From: Streptomyces sp. CB02923
GTDB lineage: Bacteria; Actinomycetota; Actinomycetes; Streptomycetales; Streptomycetaceae
DNA: 64,000 nucleotides
NCBI RefSeq assembly: GCF_001905005.1
Contig: NZ_LWKZ01000012.1
Location: 611,061-675,060 of the forward strand
Direction: 5' to 3'
The translations under genes were made by a program, and so were the position numbers. Every line of letters begins with the position of its first letter. Within the stretch, counting starts at the first letter, position 1. The notes under the pieces were generated by a model. That model was not told the DNA's origin and did not search any database. It saw only the letters and a list, made by a program, of their open reading frames with translations. This document shows, one piece after another, positions 16,957 to 26,173 of the stretch.

Positions 16957-18317
16957 CCGAGACCTCCGCCCCACGCGGCCAGTTCCTCTCCCTCCACCTG
17001 TTGGAGACACTGGTCGCGGTCCTGCCGGTACGCGATGAGAACGGATCACCGAAAACGATCGTCTTCGGCGGCGTCGAACGGCACATGATCACGAGCCAGG
17101 CGCGGCGGCGGGCCGAGCGGGTGCACGCCCGCAACCGGGCCAACGCCGGAGTCGGCCCGCTGGCCGGGCGCACCACGGGGTTGCGTACCCGTGAGTGGGC
17201 GCTGCTCACCGCGCGCGTACTGGAAACCGTCCACGGCTGGGAGAAGGACGAGGCCCTCGTCACGGCGCGCGCCGTGTTGGAGGCCACGGGCCTGAAGTTC
17301 GGCGACCCGGCCAAGAAGACGGTCGCCAACCTCACCAAGGTGCTGCTGTTCGCACCGGCCGACACCGGCGAGCGGATCGCCGGGCACATCGCGGCAGCGG
17401 CCGACAGCCTGCGCGGGTGGCGGGACGAATACCTCGCCGCCCAGGCAGCCAGCGCCAAGCCGAAGCGGGGTGCGCGCAAGGCAGCCGAAGAGGCCGCGAA
17501 CGGAGAGGGCGAGGCCGCGGAGACGAAAGAGCTGCCACCGCTCCCCAAGGAGACGCGTGCCGCGGTGCTCACGGCACTGGCTCCGCGCGACGCCATCGAC
17601 ATTGCGCTGTACGGCCGTTTCCTCGCGGAGATCGCCGATTCGCCCAACGTGGACGGCGCCGTGCAAAGCGCGCATGCCTTCACGATCCAGGAGGCCGAAC
17701 AGGTCGACGACTTCTACGCCGCGGCGGACGACGCCAAGCTGGAACGGAAGAAGAACGCGCTGGATTTCCTGGACGCGGCGGATGACGCGGGCGCGGGAAT
17801 GACGGGTTACCAGTCGCTCATCTCCGGCACGTTCTATCGGCACGCCGTGCTCGACCGGCGCCAGTTGAAGGTGAACCTCCAGGCCGCCGGCATGACCGAG
17901 GCGGAGGCAGCAGAGGCCGCGGTCGCTGCGGAGCAGGAATTCGTCAACGCTTTCGTCGAAGCGTTCCCCGAGGCGAAGAAGAACTCCACGGCCTCCACCG
18001 GCTCGCTGCCGGCCCTGGTCCTCGCCTTCGAGGGCGAGCGTCCGTACAGCTACGCGGGTGCCTTCCAGAAGCCTGTCGACGAAAACCCGGAGGACAAGGA
18101 TGGCAAGGAGGACAAGAAGGGCAAGGGTGGCGAAGGACCGGCCGGGCCCGCCGGCGTCAAGCGTCTGCTCAAGCACCATGCCTTCGTCAGCGAGCGCCGC
18201 CCCGACATCCGTACGGCCCGTCTGCTCACGTACGACCCGCAGATCGACGTGCTCCTGGACGATCTGGATGCACTGAGCGCAACCCGGGTGGACTCCATCG
18301 GGGGCCTGACGCCGTGA
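16953..18317 (+). CDS. cas7: Cascade backbone subunit Cas7e (CasC/Cse4)
   Basis: Forms the six-copy backbone that holds the crRNA. Family marks are FLSLHLLETL at the start, IVFGGVERHMITSQARRRA, then the region DIALYGRFLAEIADSPNVDGAVQSAHAFT, and a C-terminal HHAFVSERRPD. At 454 residues it is longer than the E. coli protein (about 360). The extra length includes a Lys/Ala/Glu-rich insert near residues 165-195 and a Lys/Glu/Gly-rich insert near 375-405. GTG 16953 overlaps the cse2 stop. Well conserved and apparently functional. Confidence 0.93.
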   Translation: MTETSAPRGQFLSLHLLETLVAVLPVRDENGSPKTIVFGGVERHMITSQARRRAERVHARNRANAGVGPLAGRTTGLRTREWALLTARVLETVHGWEKDEALVTARAVLEATGLKFGDPAKKTVANLTKVLLFAPADTGERIAGHIAAAADSLRGWRDEYLAAQAASAKPKRGARKAAEEAANGEGEAAETKELPPLPKETRAAVLTALAPRDAIDIALYGRFLAEIADSPNVDGAVQSAHAFTIQEAEQVDDFYAAADDAKLERKKNALDFLDAADDAGAGMTGYQSLISGTFYRHAVLDRRQLKVNLQAAGMTEAEAAEAAVAAEQEFVNAFVEAFPEAKKNSTASTGSLPALVLAFEGERPYSYAGAFQKPVDENPEDKDGKEDKKGKGGEGPAGPAGVKRLLKHHAFVSERRPDIRTARLLTYDPQIDVLLDDLDALSATRVDSIGGLTP

Positions 18318-19219
18318 CACACGTACTGCTCCTCAGGCTGGCCGGGCCTCTGCAGTCGTGGGGCATGGCCAGCCGTTTCGCCGCTCGCCGCGATTCGCAC
18401 AGCCGGCCCACCAAGTCCGCCGTGGTCGGGATGTGCGCAGCGGCCCTGGGGCTGCCCCGGACCACGGGCCTGGCCGAACCGGACAGGTCCTCGGGGGGGA
18501 AGGAGCACACGAAGCCGACTCTCCTGGGACAGCTGGCCGGGACCGCCTTCGGGGTACGTGCCGACCACCCCGGCGTCCCCGTCCGGGACTACCACACTGT
18601 CGGCGCGGGCTCCTACCCGTTGCGCCCCCGCGACCTCATCACCGACCACCGTCGGGCCGCCGCCGTCTCGGCCAGCCTCGACGCGGCCACCGGGGACCAG
18701 TTCGGCCGGCACGCGCTGGCCGGATGGTACGGAGCACCCAAGAAGATCGCGACCGACCCCCACTCCGGCGTACTGGTCTCCGGCGAACTGCACCGCTCCA
18801 GCCTCATCACCGAACGGTGGTACCTGGCCGACGCGACATTCCTGGTAGGGCTCCAGCACGAAGACGAGGACTTCCTGCAGACCGTGGCCCGCGCCTTGGA
18901 GCACCCGCGGCATCTGCTGTGGCTGGGCCGAAAGTCCTGCCCGCCGTCCGGGACCCTCGCCCTCAAAACCGTCCCCGGCGACCTGGAGGCGGCGTTCCGT
19001 ACCCACCGGCTCCTGCCCGGGCCCGATGGTACGACCGATGCGACGCGCAAGCCCTGGGCGTGGCTCCAAGTCCGGCCTTCCGAACGGGGCGCCACGCCCG
19101 TGCAGGACCAGCCGGTGAGCTTCGACTCGCTGCAGCCTGAGCACACCACCCGCTGGGAGGTCCGCCGCAGGGTCACGATCGCCGCGAACGCCACCGAATG
19201 GAAAGACATCATCCCGTGA
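18314..19219 (+). CDS. cas5: Cascade subunit Cas5e (CasD)
   Basis: Caps the 5' handle of the crRNA in Cascade. 301 residues starting LLRLAGPLQSWGMASRFAAR, the classic Cas5 opening, followed by SRPTKSAVVGMCAAALGL. The YHTVGAGSYPLRPRD and the YLADATFLVGL motifs support subtype I-E. GTG start within the cas7 stop (GTGA). Confidence 0.93.
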   Translation: MTHVLLLRLAGPLQSWGMASRFAARRDSHSRPTKSAVVGMCAAALGLPRTTGLAEPDRSSGGKEHTKPTLLGQLAGTAFGVRADHPGVPVRDYHTVGAGSYPLRPRDLITDHRRAAAVSASLDAATGDQFGRHALAGWYGAPKKIATDPHSGVLVSGELHRSSLITERWYLADATFLVGLQHEDEDFLQTVARALEHPRHLLWLGRKSCPPSGTLALKTVPGDLEAAFRTHRLLPGPDGTTDATRKPWAWLQVRPSERGATPVQDQPVSFDSLQPEHTTRWEVRRRVTIAANATEWKDIIP

Positions 19220-19926
19220 GCATCTCTTCGCAGCCCCGCACGGCGACAGCTCGTTTCGTCGCGACCCATTCCGTGCTCACCCTGGATGCGCGCCACCCCT
19301 ACGTAGCCAAGTCGCTGATCGACGCCCAGGACATGCACCGCACGGTGATGAGCGGATTCCAAGGGTGGGTCGACGACGGCAGTCCGGACGCCCGTGCGCA
19401 GATGGGCGTCCTGTCGACGTGGGCACTGGACCTCAAAGCGGCCGCCCTCGTCCTGGTCGTACAAGCCAAGGTCGCCGCTGACTGGGGGCACGTACCCAAA
19501 GCCGCACTACGAGACGCCCCACACCTCATCACCGTCGACCGTACTTTCCGCGCCGGAGACACCGTCGGCTTCCGCTCCGTCATCAACCCCACGTACAGCA
19601 AGCACCGAACCGGCCCGGACGGGCAGCCTGTCAGAGGCCAACGGGTCGCACACACCAAGCCGGACGGCGTCAGGAAGTGGTGCGGCCGCCTCTTCGGAGA
19701 TGGGCACATTCCCGGCCGCGTCGGCGCCTCTGCGGACCCTGACGCCATCTCCGTGCGCATGCTGCCCACGGTGTCCAGCCCGGCACCCCACAAGGGACTG
19801 AAGATCGCTCGCGCCGAGCTGCGCGGCTCCCTGACCATCACCGACCCCGCAGCATTCGTCACCGCCCTCTCCGAGGGCATCGGCCACGCCCGGGCGTACA
19901 GCTGCGGGCTCATCCTGACTCGGTGA
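19216..19926 (+). CDS. cas6e: crRNA-processing endoribonuclease Cas6e (Cse3/CasE)
   Basis: Cuts pre-crRNA at the base of the repeat hairpin. 236 residues, with the catalytic-histidine segment AQDMHRTVMSGF near residue 42 and the C-terminal glycine-rich motif SEGIGHARAYSCGLILTR. The GTG at 19216 overlaps the cas5 stop (GTGA). It is the last gene of the operon; no cas1-cas2 follow. The operon thus carries everything for crRNA processing and target binding but not for cleavage or adaptation. Confidence 0.93.
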   Translation: MSISSQPRTATARFVATHSVLTLDARHPYVAKSLIDAQDMHRTVMSGFQGWVDDGSPDARAQMGVLSTWALDLKAAALVLVVQAKVAADWGHVPKAALRDAPHLITVDRTFRAGDTVGFRSVINPTYSKHRTGPDGQPVRGQRVAHTKPDGVRKWCGRLFGDGHIPGRVGASADPDAISVRMLPTVSSPAPHKGLKIARAELRGSLTITDPAAFVTALSEGIGHARAYSCGLILTR

Positions 19927-20056
19927 CCTTTTGTGCGTGCTCCTCTCCACTTCGCCTCCGGCTCCACTCGACTCTCCTCAGCCGGTTCCCCACCTGCGGG
20001 ACAGAAGCGATCAACGCGCGCCCGCTTGCGGCGGAGCTGAGCCGAGCATGTGGTGC

Positions 20057-20707
20057 CTAAAGGGAAGCCATCGGGAGATCAGCTCTGTATGCGCAGGGCT
20101 GGCAGCAGATATCGCCGAGGTTGGAGCTCTTCGACGAGATGACAGCTCCGTTGGCGTACACCGACAGCGGGCGCAGCGGTGCCTGCTCGTGAAAGCGAGG
20201 CGGGGTACGGCCGTAGACGGCTTCGAGGAGTTCGCGCACGGTGCGCAGCTCGGGGCAGGGGGAGGCCCAGTCGTCGGGGTTGCCGTTGCCGTAGACACTG
20301 GCCGAGGACGTCAGCACGAAGCGCCGGATGCGGTCGCTGGCGGCCACCGCGTCCAGCAGGACCTGGGTGCCGGTGATGTTGTTGCACAGTGCCGCCATCG
20401 GCTCGCGGGTGCAGGCCGCGACGTCCGCGAGGGCGGCGGCGTGGATGACGTAGTCCGAGCGGCGCACCAGGTGCCGTACCAGCTCGGCGTCCTGCACATC
20501 ACCGGTGATCATGTCGGGGCTGGTCGGGTCGATGCCGAACAGGTCGCGGTAGACGGGGCGGGGGTAGGCGTCGAGGGTGCACAGGGACAGCGGGCGGGCG
20601 CCCAGGGCGCGCAGCAGGCCGGTGATGCGGCTGCCGATCAGCCCGGCCCCGCCGGTCACCAGAACGGTACGGTCGGCGAGCTGGGTGAGATCGAAGCTAA
20701 CGGGCAC
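20057..20707 (-). pseudogene. NAD-dependent epimerase/dehydratase, C-terminally truncated
   Basis: 216 residues of an extended short-chain dehydrogenase (UDP-sugar epimerase type). It has the Rossmann motif VLVTGGAGLIGSRI, VIHAAALADVAACT, and LTSSASVYGNGNP. Normal relatives run to about 320 residues and continue past LSVYAN with a YxxxK-linked substrate domain. Here the frame turns into unrelated sequence after LSVYANGAV and stops, so the catalytic domain is incomplete. GTG start with GGAGGA. It lies 37 bases downstream of the 108-residue gene and was probably co-transcribed with it. Confidence 0.75.
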
Positions 20708-20744
20708 GGTTCCTCCTTCGTCGGCTGCAGGTGCGGATTTGCCC

Positions 20745-21071
20745 TCAGTCGTCAGACAGCGGCTGGGCCCGTTTGGCGTCGGCGCGCCGGCTGACGGCCT
20801 GTTCGGTCTGGATCGCGAACAGCTCCGCCTGCCCCGGGTTCAGCAGCAGGTTGGTCTGGGCGGTGGTGCCGTCGGTGAAGTGCACTGTGACCGGCAGCTC
20901 GATCTCGCTCCGGTCGTGGCGGTAGGTCAGGTCATGGCCCGCGGCCGGCACGACGTGGGAGACCATCCGCAGCGGCTGCTCCGGGACACCGGAGGCTTCA
21001 GGCCGTGGCGCCGCGGCGCTGTCGCTGGTGGCAGTCGTGCGATCACTTGGGAGGACGGGAGTGGTCGTCAT
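20745..21071 (-). CDS. Conserved small protein of unknown function
   Basis: 108 residues with a disordered Thr/Ser/Pro-rich N-terminus and a conserved core (DLTYRHDRSEIELPVTVHFT, then LLLNPGQAELFAIQTEQA). I choose the ATG at 21071 because AAGGAG lies 6 bases upstream; the longer frame has no support. It is upstream of the truncated epimerase gene and divergent from the XRE/TPR regulator. That grouping suggests a small regulated unit. Function unknown. Confidence 0.65.
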   Translation of the reverse strand: MTTTPVLPSDRTTATSDSAAAPRPEASGVPEQPLRMVSHVVPAAGHDLTYRHDRSEIELPVTVHFTDGTTAQTNLLLNPGQAELFAIQTEQAVSRRADAKRAQPLSDD

Positions 21072-21239
21072 GGGCATCTCCTTCACCGGAAGCGGACTCG
21101 GCCGGCTGTCGCAGCCGTGGCACGCGGCGCGCGACGTAGGCCCTGGGGTGTGCAGTTCAGTCAAGGGGCGGGTAGACCGCCGGAGGAGGGGCCCGGGCGT
21201 AGTCCCGTGTAGGCCCGCGTAGGTCAGGGAGGGGCCCCG

Positions 21240-22562
21240 ATGCCGAAGAACCAGGTCATCGCGCAGCTCATCCGGAACGCGTGCGCCGAGCGCGGGTGGG
21301 GACCGACCGACCTGGCCCGCGCGGCAGGTCAAGCAGAAAGCGGCGACTCGGGGCGGGTCGAGCGCCAGTACGCGCGCCGCTGGCTCACGGGGGAGCGCAC
21401 GCCCGCGTACTGGTGGCCCTACGTCGCCCAGGTGTTAGATCTGGATGTTCACGCGATCGACGTGCCGGACACGCGCCCTCCAGCAGACGCTGGCACCGAT
21501 ACCGTGGCCTCAGCCCTGGAGTTGGGAAGGAGCGACGTGGACCGCCGGAACTTCGTCACCGCGTCCAGCGGATACGCCCTCGCCGCCCTCGGCCTGCCCG
21601 ACCCGGACAGCATCACCCGCCGCACCAAGAACCCGCCCGCGGGTGCGGTGCGCGTCGGCAAGGGCGAGGTCGCCGCCGTCCAGCGCATGGTCATCTCGCT
21701 CGGCGACTCCGCCGCCGAACTCGGCGGCGGCCACGCCCGCCACCTCGCCGTGCGCTACCTCACCGACGACGTCGCCCCCTGGCTCAATGGCTCTTTCACC
21801 GAAGCCACCGGCCGCGCGCTCTTCGCCGCCGCGTCCCAGCTGGTGCACCTGGCCGGATGGATGGCCCAGGACGAAGGAGACACCCCCGAGCTGCGGGGCC
21901 TGGCCCAGGGCTACTACGCGCACGCCTTCCGCCTCGCCGCCGAAGCCGGCGACCCCGAGCTGTCGGCCACCGCGCTGCGCGGCCTGGCCGTCCAGTGCGT
22001 CGACCTCGGCTTCAGGGCCGAAGCCGTCCAGCTCGGCGAAGCCTGCGTCGAACACGGCAAAAACCTCGACAACGCCCGCGCCATTGCCTACTACGAGGCA
22101 ACCCTCGCCACCGCCGCGGCCCATGACGACGACCGACACCTGGCCACCCAACACCTCGCCGCCTCCGAAACAGCCATCGGCCGCCCGGCCGCCACCCCCG
22201 GCGACTCCTGGGCGGCCCACTACTCACCCGGCCGCTGGGCCCACGAATCCGGCATGATCCTCTCCCGCCTCGGCGACCTGCCCGCCGCCGAAGAACACCT
22301 CCACCTCGCCCTCGACATCCACGGCCTCGACCGCCGCCGCACCCGCGCCATCGTCCACGCCGACCTCGCCGGCGTACGCCTACGCCGCGGCAACCTCGAC
22401 GGGGCGCTGGCCTCCTGGAACACGTTCCTCGACTGCGCCGACGGCATCCGCTCAGTAAAGGTCCAGGCCGCGCTGCACGACATGCGCGTACGGCTGCGGC
22501 GCTTTGGGGGAGTGAGCGAAGCACAGCAACTCCGGCAGACAGCTGCCCGTCTCCTGACCTGA
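21240..22562 (+). CDS. XRE-type regulator with TPR-like C-terminus
   Basis: 440 residues. The N-terminal helix-turn-helix region (IRNACAERGWGPTDLARAAG ... WLTGERTPAYWWPYVAQVL) is the Streptomyces transcriptional-regulator type. It is followed by RRNFVTASSGYALAALGL and a long helical repeat domain similar to TPR regulators that bind peptides or small molecules. ATG 21240 follows GGGAGG. It is divergent from the small protein/epimerase pair and probably controls it. CRISPR array 2 starts 118 bases after its stop. Confidence 0.8.
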   Translation: MPKNQVIAQLIRNACAERGWGPTDLARAAGQAESGDSGRVERQYARRWLTGERTPAYWWPYVAQVLDLDVHAIDVPDTRPPADAGTDTVASALELGRSDVDRRNFVTASSGYALAALGLPDPDSITRRTKNPPAGAVRVGKGEVAAVQRMVISLGDSAAELGGGHARHLAVRYLTDDVAPWLNGSFTEATGRALFAAASQLVHLAGWMAQDEGDTPELRGLAQGYYAHAFRLAAEAGDPELSATALRGLAVQCVDLGFRAEAVQLGEACVEHGKNLDNARAIAYYEATLATAAAHDDDRHLATQHLAASETAIGRPAATPGDSWAAHYSPGRWAHESGMILSRLGDLPAAEEHLHLALDIHGLDRRRTRAIVHADLAGVRLRRGNLDGALASWNTFLDCADGIRSVKVQAALHDMRVRLRRFGGVSEAQQLRQTAARLLT

Positions 22563-22679
22563 GCGGTCCACCTCTGCTCGCGCCGAGAATGCGCCTCAGA
22601 GCCGCTCCACGTGCGTCGGAGGCGGTTCACCTCTGCGTGTGCGGGGAGCACTGCGGCGGTAGGCGGCCCGCAGAGCGCC

Positions 22680-23074
22680 GGGGGCAGCCCCGCATGCGCG
22701 GGGACCACGACGTGCACACCTACGCCGAGCAGGCCGTCCGTGGACCAACCCCGCCTGCGCGGGGGCCACGAACCCGACGTCGCCCGCGTCGAAGGGCCCG
22801 CGGGACCACCCCCGCATGCGCGGGGACCACGAGTACGTACGGCGCACCGGCCTGGCCGGGCGAGGACCACCCCCGCATGCGCGGGGACCACAAGCAGCGG
22901 GATCGGCACGTTGGGTCCGTAGCGGGACCACCCCCGCATGCGCGGGGACCACCGGAACGGGACCTGCTGGACGCGCGGATCCAGGGGACCACCCCCGCAT
23001 GCGCGGGGACCACTGGCACAAGAAGGCCGGCCTGGCGGTCCCTCCGGGACCACCCCCGCATGCGCGGGGACCAC
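22680..23074 (-). CRISPR. CRISPR array 2, type I-E repeat, 7 repeats
   Basis: Seven repeats in a 61-bp period, ending at 22708, 22769, 22830, 22891, 22952, 23013 and 23074. The plus-strand core is ACCACCCCCGCATGCGCGG followed by GGACCAC, with 32-33-bp spacers. The two left repeats have changes (GGCAGCCCC; CCAACCCCGCCTG). A more decayed copy can be seen at about 22624-22651, 57 bases left, so the left end is the old trailer. The repeat differs from array 1 at the loop (CATGCG versus CACGCG) and in the handle (CCACC versus ACAGC). No cas gene adjoins it; the Cascade operon ends 2.75 kb to the left. Confidence 0.96.
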
Positions 23075-23170
23075 AGGCCGCGACCAGCAGTTTTATCTGG
23101 CGGAGCGCGGGTTCTTACTCACTTTCGAGAACTCCGACATTTCGACCTAGGAGGAGTGTTCGAGGTGGAA
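23075..23170 (-). promoter_or_regulatory. Leader of CRISPR array 2
   Basis: The sequence right of the leader-end repeat shares the block AGGCCGNGACCAGCNNNTTT at the junction and TTCTCGAAAGTGAGTAAGAA (minus strand) with the leaders of arrays 1 and 3. It continues to a GTGTTCGAGG block that array 3 also has. It is the likely array promoter on the minus strand. Confidence 0.7.
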
Positions 23171-24261
23171 GCCTAGTTCCCTGATCACGCTACTACCTGC
23201 AGGCGGCGGGCCTGTGCCGTCGATGTCGTCGGTCTCTTGCGAGGGGGAGTTGAAGGGCGCAGAAGGCTTGGGCGATCGAGTCGGAGGTGTGGTGCGGCCC
23301 CGCTCCGCATGTGGGCTGTGTGATTGGCCGGTCCGGAGCCGGTTTTGCCCCGTGGCCGTCGTACCCGGTGTCGTCGCCGAAGCCCAGCGAGATCACCTCG
23401 CGGCAGGCTGTCGCCACCTCGCGTGCCGAGAGCCGTTAGGTGCGGGAGCCAAGTTGGGCGACGTGTGCTGCCTGAATGGGGCCGTGAATGGTCGAGGCCC
23501 GAGTCTGCTGAGGGGCTACTGTGCGTAGCCGCCGGGAGAGTCGGTTCTGTAGTTCTGAGGAGGTCTGTCCGGCGGCGTGCGCTTCGTGGTGGGGTCCTGT
23601 CGTCCTGCCCGGAACGTCGTAAGCTCCGAACGGAACTCAAAACCCGGTGGCGCAATTGCCACACGCGCCCCCTCGTACGCCGGTCGTCATGGCGAGCCCC
23701 CCGCCGCGTCGATCGATCGGATCGCCGCCGTCCCCCTGGCTGACATGGCCACCCTCACCCGGCTCGAATCGGCCGGCAGCCGTACGTGGGCGCCGGCCCC
23801 GGCCCCCAGGGTCCCGCAAGACCGGCCGCACGCCCTCCTCGCGCGCGGACCTGCGCAAGGGGTGGCCGGCACCGGACGACTGGGACGAGCTTTCGACCCG
23901 GCGCCGTCCGAAGTGGAAGCGCTGGAGGGTGTGGCAGTACTTCGCGGACCGGGAGGGTCTCGGGCGCGGCGGTGGACCGGACATCGGGGCCTCGCCCGGG
24001 ACCCCCATCACGTAGCGAGCGCCGCGCTGTTTCGGGTTGGTGGCCCGGCGGCCCCTCCCGGCCGTGGCGTGTTCCTGGCGAGGCGGGCGCGACGTGCCGG
24101 CCCGTGGGGGTACGCCACGGGCCGGCAGCGACCGAGGTGAGTTGAGCGGAGGGCAGTCGAACACGGCTGGAACGGCGATGGCGCAGCAAGTCACCGAGCC
24201 GCCGAGCCACCGCTCACGACTGCCCTGTACAGGGCAAGTACAGGGCAGTCAGGTCGGGTTC
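23171..24261. other. Gene-poor stretch with decayed coding pieces
   Basis: About 1.1 kb with no intact gene. On the minus strand near 23200-23420 a short frame reads REVISLGFGDDTGYDGHGAK, family unknown. On the plus strand near 23690-24015 two frames look like parts of one small DNA-binding protein (listed separately). A palindromic CCCTGTAC..GTACAGGGCAGT motif lies near 24228-24250, just beyond the hydrolase stop, and may serve as its terminator. Confidence 0.4.
23690..24015 (+). pseudogene. Possible frameshifted small DNA-binding protein
   Basis: One frame gives SIDRIAAVPLADMATLTRLE, and another, further on, gives ADLRKGWPAPDDWDELSTRR and then WRVWQYFADREG. Together they look like a small helix-turn-helix/excisionase-like protein (a PADMA-L-G-style helix, then PAP..W..R..V..YFADR) broken by frameshifts. 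Recognition is by pattern only. Confidence 0.3.
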
Positions 24262-25482
24262 TCAGGCGCTTTCGGTCAGGACGTCGTCCAGCCAGTCGTA
24301 TACGCGGGCGAAGGCCAGGCGTTGGGCGCCTGCCTGGCAGTGTGCGTCCGCGCCCAGTGCGGCGGTGAACTCCAGCAGCGTCTTGGGGCAGGTCAGGTGC
24401 TTGTGGAGCAGTTCGGGCTGGCCCTCGAAGAACACGTCGTCCGGGGCCGAGCAGACCAGGGTGGGGCAGGTGATCTTCTGGGCGATGCCGTCGCGCAGGT
24501 GATAGTCGAGGAAGGTGGCGAAGACCCCGCGCGGGGTGTCGGCCCCCATGACGTACGTGCCCTGGTCGACGATCCAGCGAATCTTGGGGCTGGCGGCCAT
24601 GGCCGCCTCCACGGCGGCGTCGAGCTCGGGGTCGCGGTCGGCGCGCAGCCGCCGTTCGGCCTCGGCGCGGTCGAGGGACAGGAGACCGGTGGCCATGTCG
24701 CCCATGTCGTAGACGCCGTCGAGGGCGATGACGGCGGCGAGGCGGTGTTCGAAGGCCGCGGCGCGCGGCGCGAGCAGGCCGCCCATGCTGTTGCCCAGCA
24801 GGGCGATCCGGGCGGGGTCGACTTCGGGGCGGGTGAGGGCGTAGTCGAGGACGGGGCCGACTACGTTCTCCCAGTCGGGACGGAACATCAGGCCGTGGTG
24901 GTGGCGGGTGCCGGGCTGGCCGGGGCCGTCGAAGGACAGGACGTTGTAGCCGCGCTCGACTGCCGCGGCGGCGCCGGCGAAGTGCATTTCCTCGGCCGTG
25001 CCGTCGAACCCGTTGAACATGACCACGGTCGGCCGGGCGGCGCCCGAGTCGTCGGCGCGGTACAGGTACCCCGGCAGCACGGTGTCCTCGTAGGGGATCT
25101 CCACCGGCTCGATGACCGGGGTGAACAGCGCGGCGGCCTGGCGGAAACACCTCACCGACGCGTCGTATGCGTGCAGGATGCGCGGGTCCGTGGCGTCGCC
25201 GTGCAGGAAGAACTCGGCGCTTCGGTAGTAGTTCGACGCCCGCAGGAAGGCGTCCCGGGCGCTGACGCGGTGCCCGCCGGCCAGGGCCGTACGTCCCTCG
25301 TCGGCCACCCGGTCGGCGGTGGCGAGCCACTCGTCGTGCCAGCTGTCGTAGTCGCCGGCGGTGATCCGCTGCGTGGTCACCACGACCTCCCCGAAGTCGG
25401 CGCCGCCGTAGGCGATGTGACCGAAGGACCGCAGTGTCTCGAACCAGAACGAAGGGTTGTGGGGGAAGAACAGGGGCTCCAT
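24262..25482 (-). CDS. Alpha/beta hydrolase of the FrsA/pseudooxynicotine-hydrolase type
   Basis: 406 residues. A helical N-terminal cap domain of about 130 residues precedes the alpha/beta hydrolase core. The nucleophile elbow is GNSMGG near residue 232 (plus-strand 24780s), after VVMFNGFDGTAEEM and LSFDGPGQPG. The acid is probably the Asp in SAPDD, and the His lies in GADAHCQAG near the end. Relatives include 2,6-dihydroxypseudooxynicotine hydrolase and FrsA-like esterases; the substrate is unknown. ATG 25482 is chosen because TTAGGAG stands 5 bases before it. It is divergent from a TetR-type regulator, with half-sites between, so it is probably the regulated target. Confidence 0.82.
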   Translation of the reverse strand: MEPLFFPHNPSFWFETLRSFGHIAYGGADFGEVVVTTQRITAGDYDSWHDEWLATADRVADEGRTALAGGHRVSARDAFLRASNYYRSAEFFLHGDATDPRILHAYDASVRCFRQAAALFTPVIEPVEIPYEDTVLPGYLYRADDSGAARPTVVMFNGFDGTAEEMHFAGAAAAVERGYNVLSFDGPGQPGTRHHHGLMFRPDWENVVGPVLDYALTRPEVDPARIALLGNSMGGLLAPRAAAFEHRLAAVIALDGVYDMGDMATGLLSLDRAEAERRLRADRDPELDAAVEAAMAASPKIRWIVDQGTYVMGADTPRGVFATFLDYHLRDGIAQKITCPTLVCSAPDDVFFEGQPELLHKHLTCPKTLLEFTAALGADAHCQAGAQRLAFARVYDWLDDVLTESA

Positions 25483-25507
25483 TGACACTCCTAAAGCAGT
25501 TGTTGGC

Positions 25508-25564
25508 TGCGTTTAGTGGGACTGTAGGGGTGCGGAAGCAATAAACGCAAGTCTCGACTGCGTT
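25508..25564. promoter_or_regulatory. Operator region between hydrolase and TetR regulator
   Basis: Three matching half-sites: TGCGTTTA (25508-25515), TAAACGCA (25542-25549) and TGCGTTAA (25559-25566). The last two form the inverted repeat AACGCA-N9-TGCGTT, which is the size of a TetR-family operator. The region lies between two divergent starts. Confidence 0.7.
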
Positions 25565-25576
25565 AAAGTGGGGGTC

Positions 25577-26173
25577 ATGGAGAAGCAACGAGAGCCGGCC
25601 CGCCGGCCCGGTGGCCGAGCGGCTCGTGTCCGCGCGGCAGTGCATCAGGCGGTAGCCGACCTGGTCGGCGACCGCGGATACGGGAACTTCACCGTCGGCG
25701 ACGTCGCCGCCCGCGCGGGCGTGGCCGACACGAGCATCTACCGCCGTTGGGGAAACCTGGAAGCCCTCCTCTCGGACGTGGCCATCACCCGGCTCAGCGC
25801 GACCTCCCCCACGCCCGACACCGGCAGCCTGGAGGGCGATCTGCGCTCTTACGCGGCCACCGCCGCCCGCGACGTCGCCGGGCCGGACGGGATGGCGATA
25901 CTGCGCCTGGCCATCTCCCTGTCCAACTCCGGGCAGCCGGGCCTGGAGGCCCGCGACGCGTTTCTCGCCGAACGCGCCCGCCAGCTACAGGCCATGCTCG
26001 ACCGGGCCCGGGACCGAGGTGAACAGCCGCCGGACGTCCTCCAGGTGCTCGATCTCATCCTGTCCCCGATGTACATCCGCATCCTGTTCGGAACGGGCCC
26101 GCTCACTCCCGCCTACACCGACGAACTGGTCGACCGCCTGCTGTGCCTGCACGCCGCCGCCGGGGGGGAGTGA
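25577..26173 (+). CDS. TetR/AcrR-family transcriptional regulator
   Basis: 198 residues. The N-terminal helix-turn-helix FTVGDVAARAGVADTSIYRRWGN is of the TetR type, with the usual TetR_C-like helical ligand domain after it. ATG 25577 is preferred; a GTG at 25568 adds three residues. It is divergent from the alpha/beta hydrolase and probably represses it and itself through the TGCGTTTA-type sites. Confidence 0.88.
   Translation: MEKQREPARRPGGRAARVRAAVHQAVADLVGDRGYGNFTVGDVAARAGVADTSIYRRWGNLEALLSDVAITRLSATSPTPDTGSLEGDLRSYAATAARDVAGPDGMAILRLAISLSNSGQPGLEARDAFLAERARQLQAMLDRARDRGEQPPDVLQVLDLILSPMYIRILFGTGPLTPAYTDELVDRLLCLHAAAGGE

Noticed and set aside
22596..23176. ORFs across CRISPR array 2 with repeated peptides
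   Set aside because: The same artefact of repeat translation.
24037..25485. 482-codon open frame opposite the alpha/beta hydrolase
   Set aside because: The hydrolase has GNSMGG and a full fold on the minus strand; the plus-strand frame has no family and no ribosome site.
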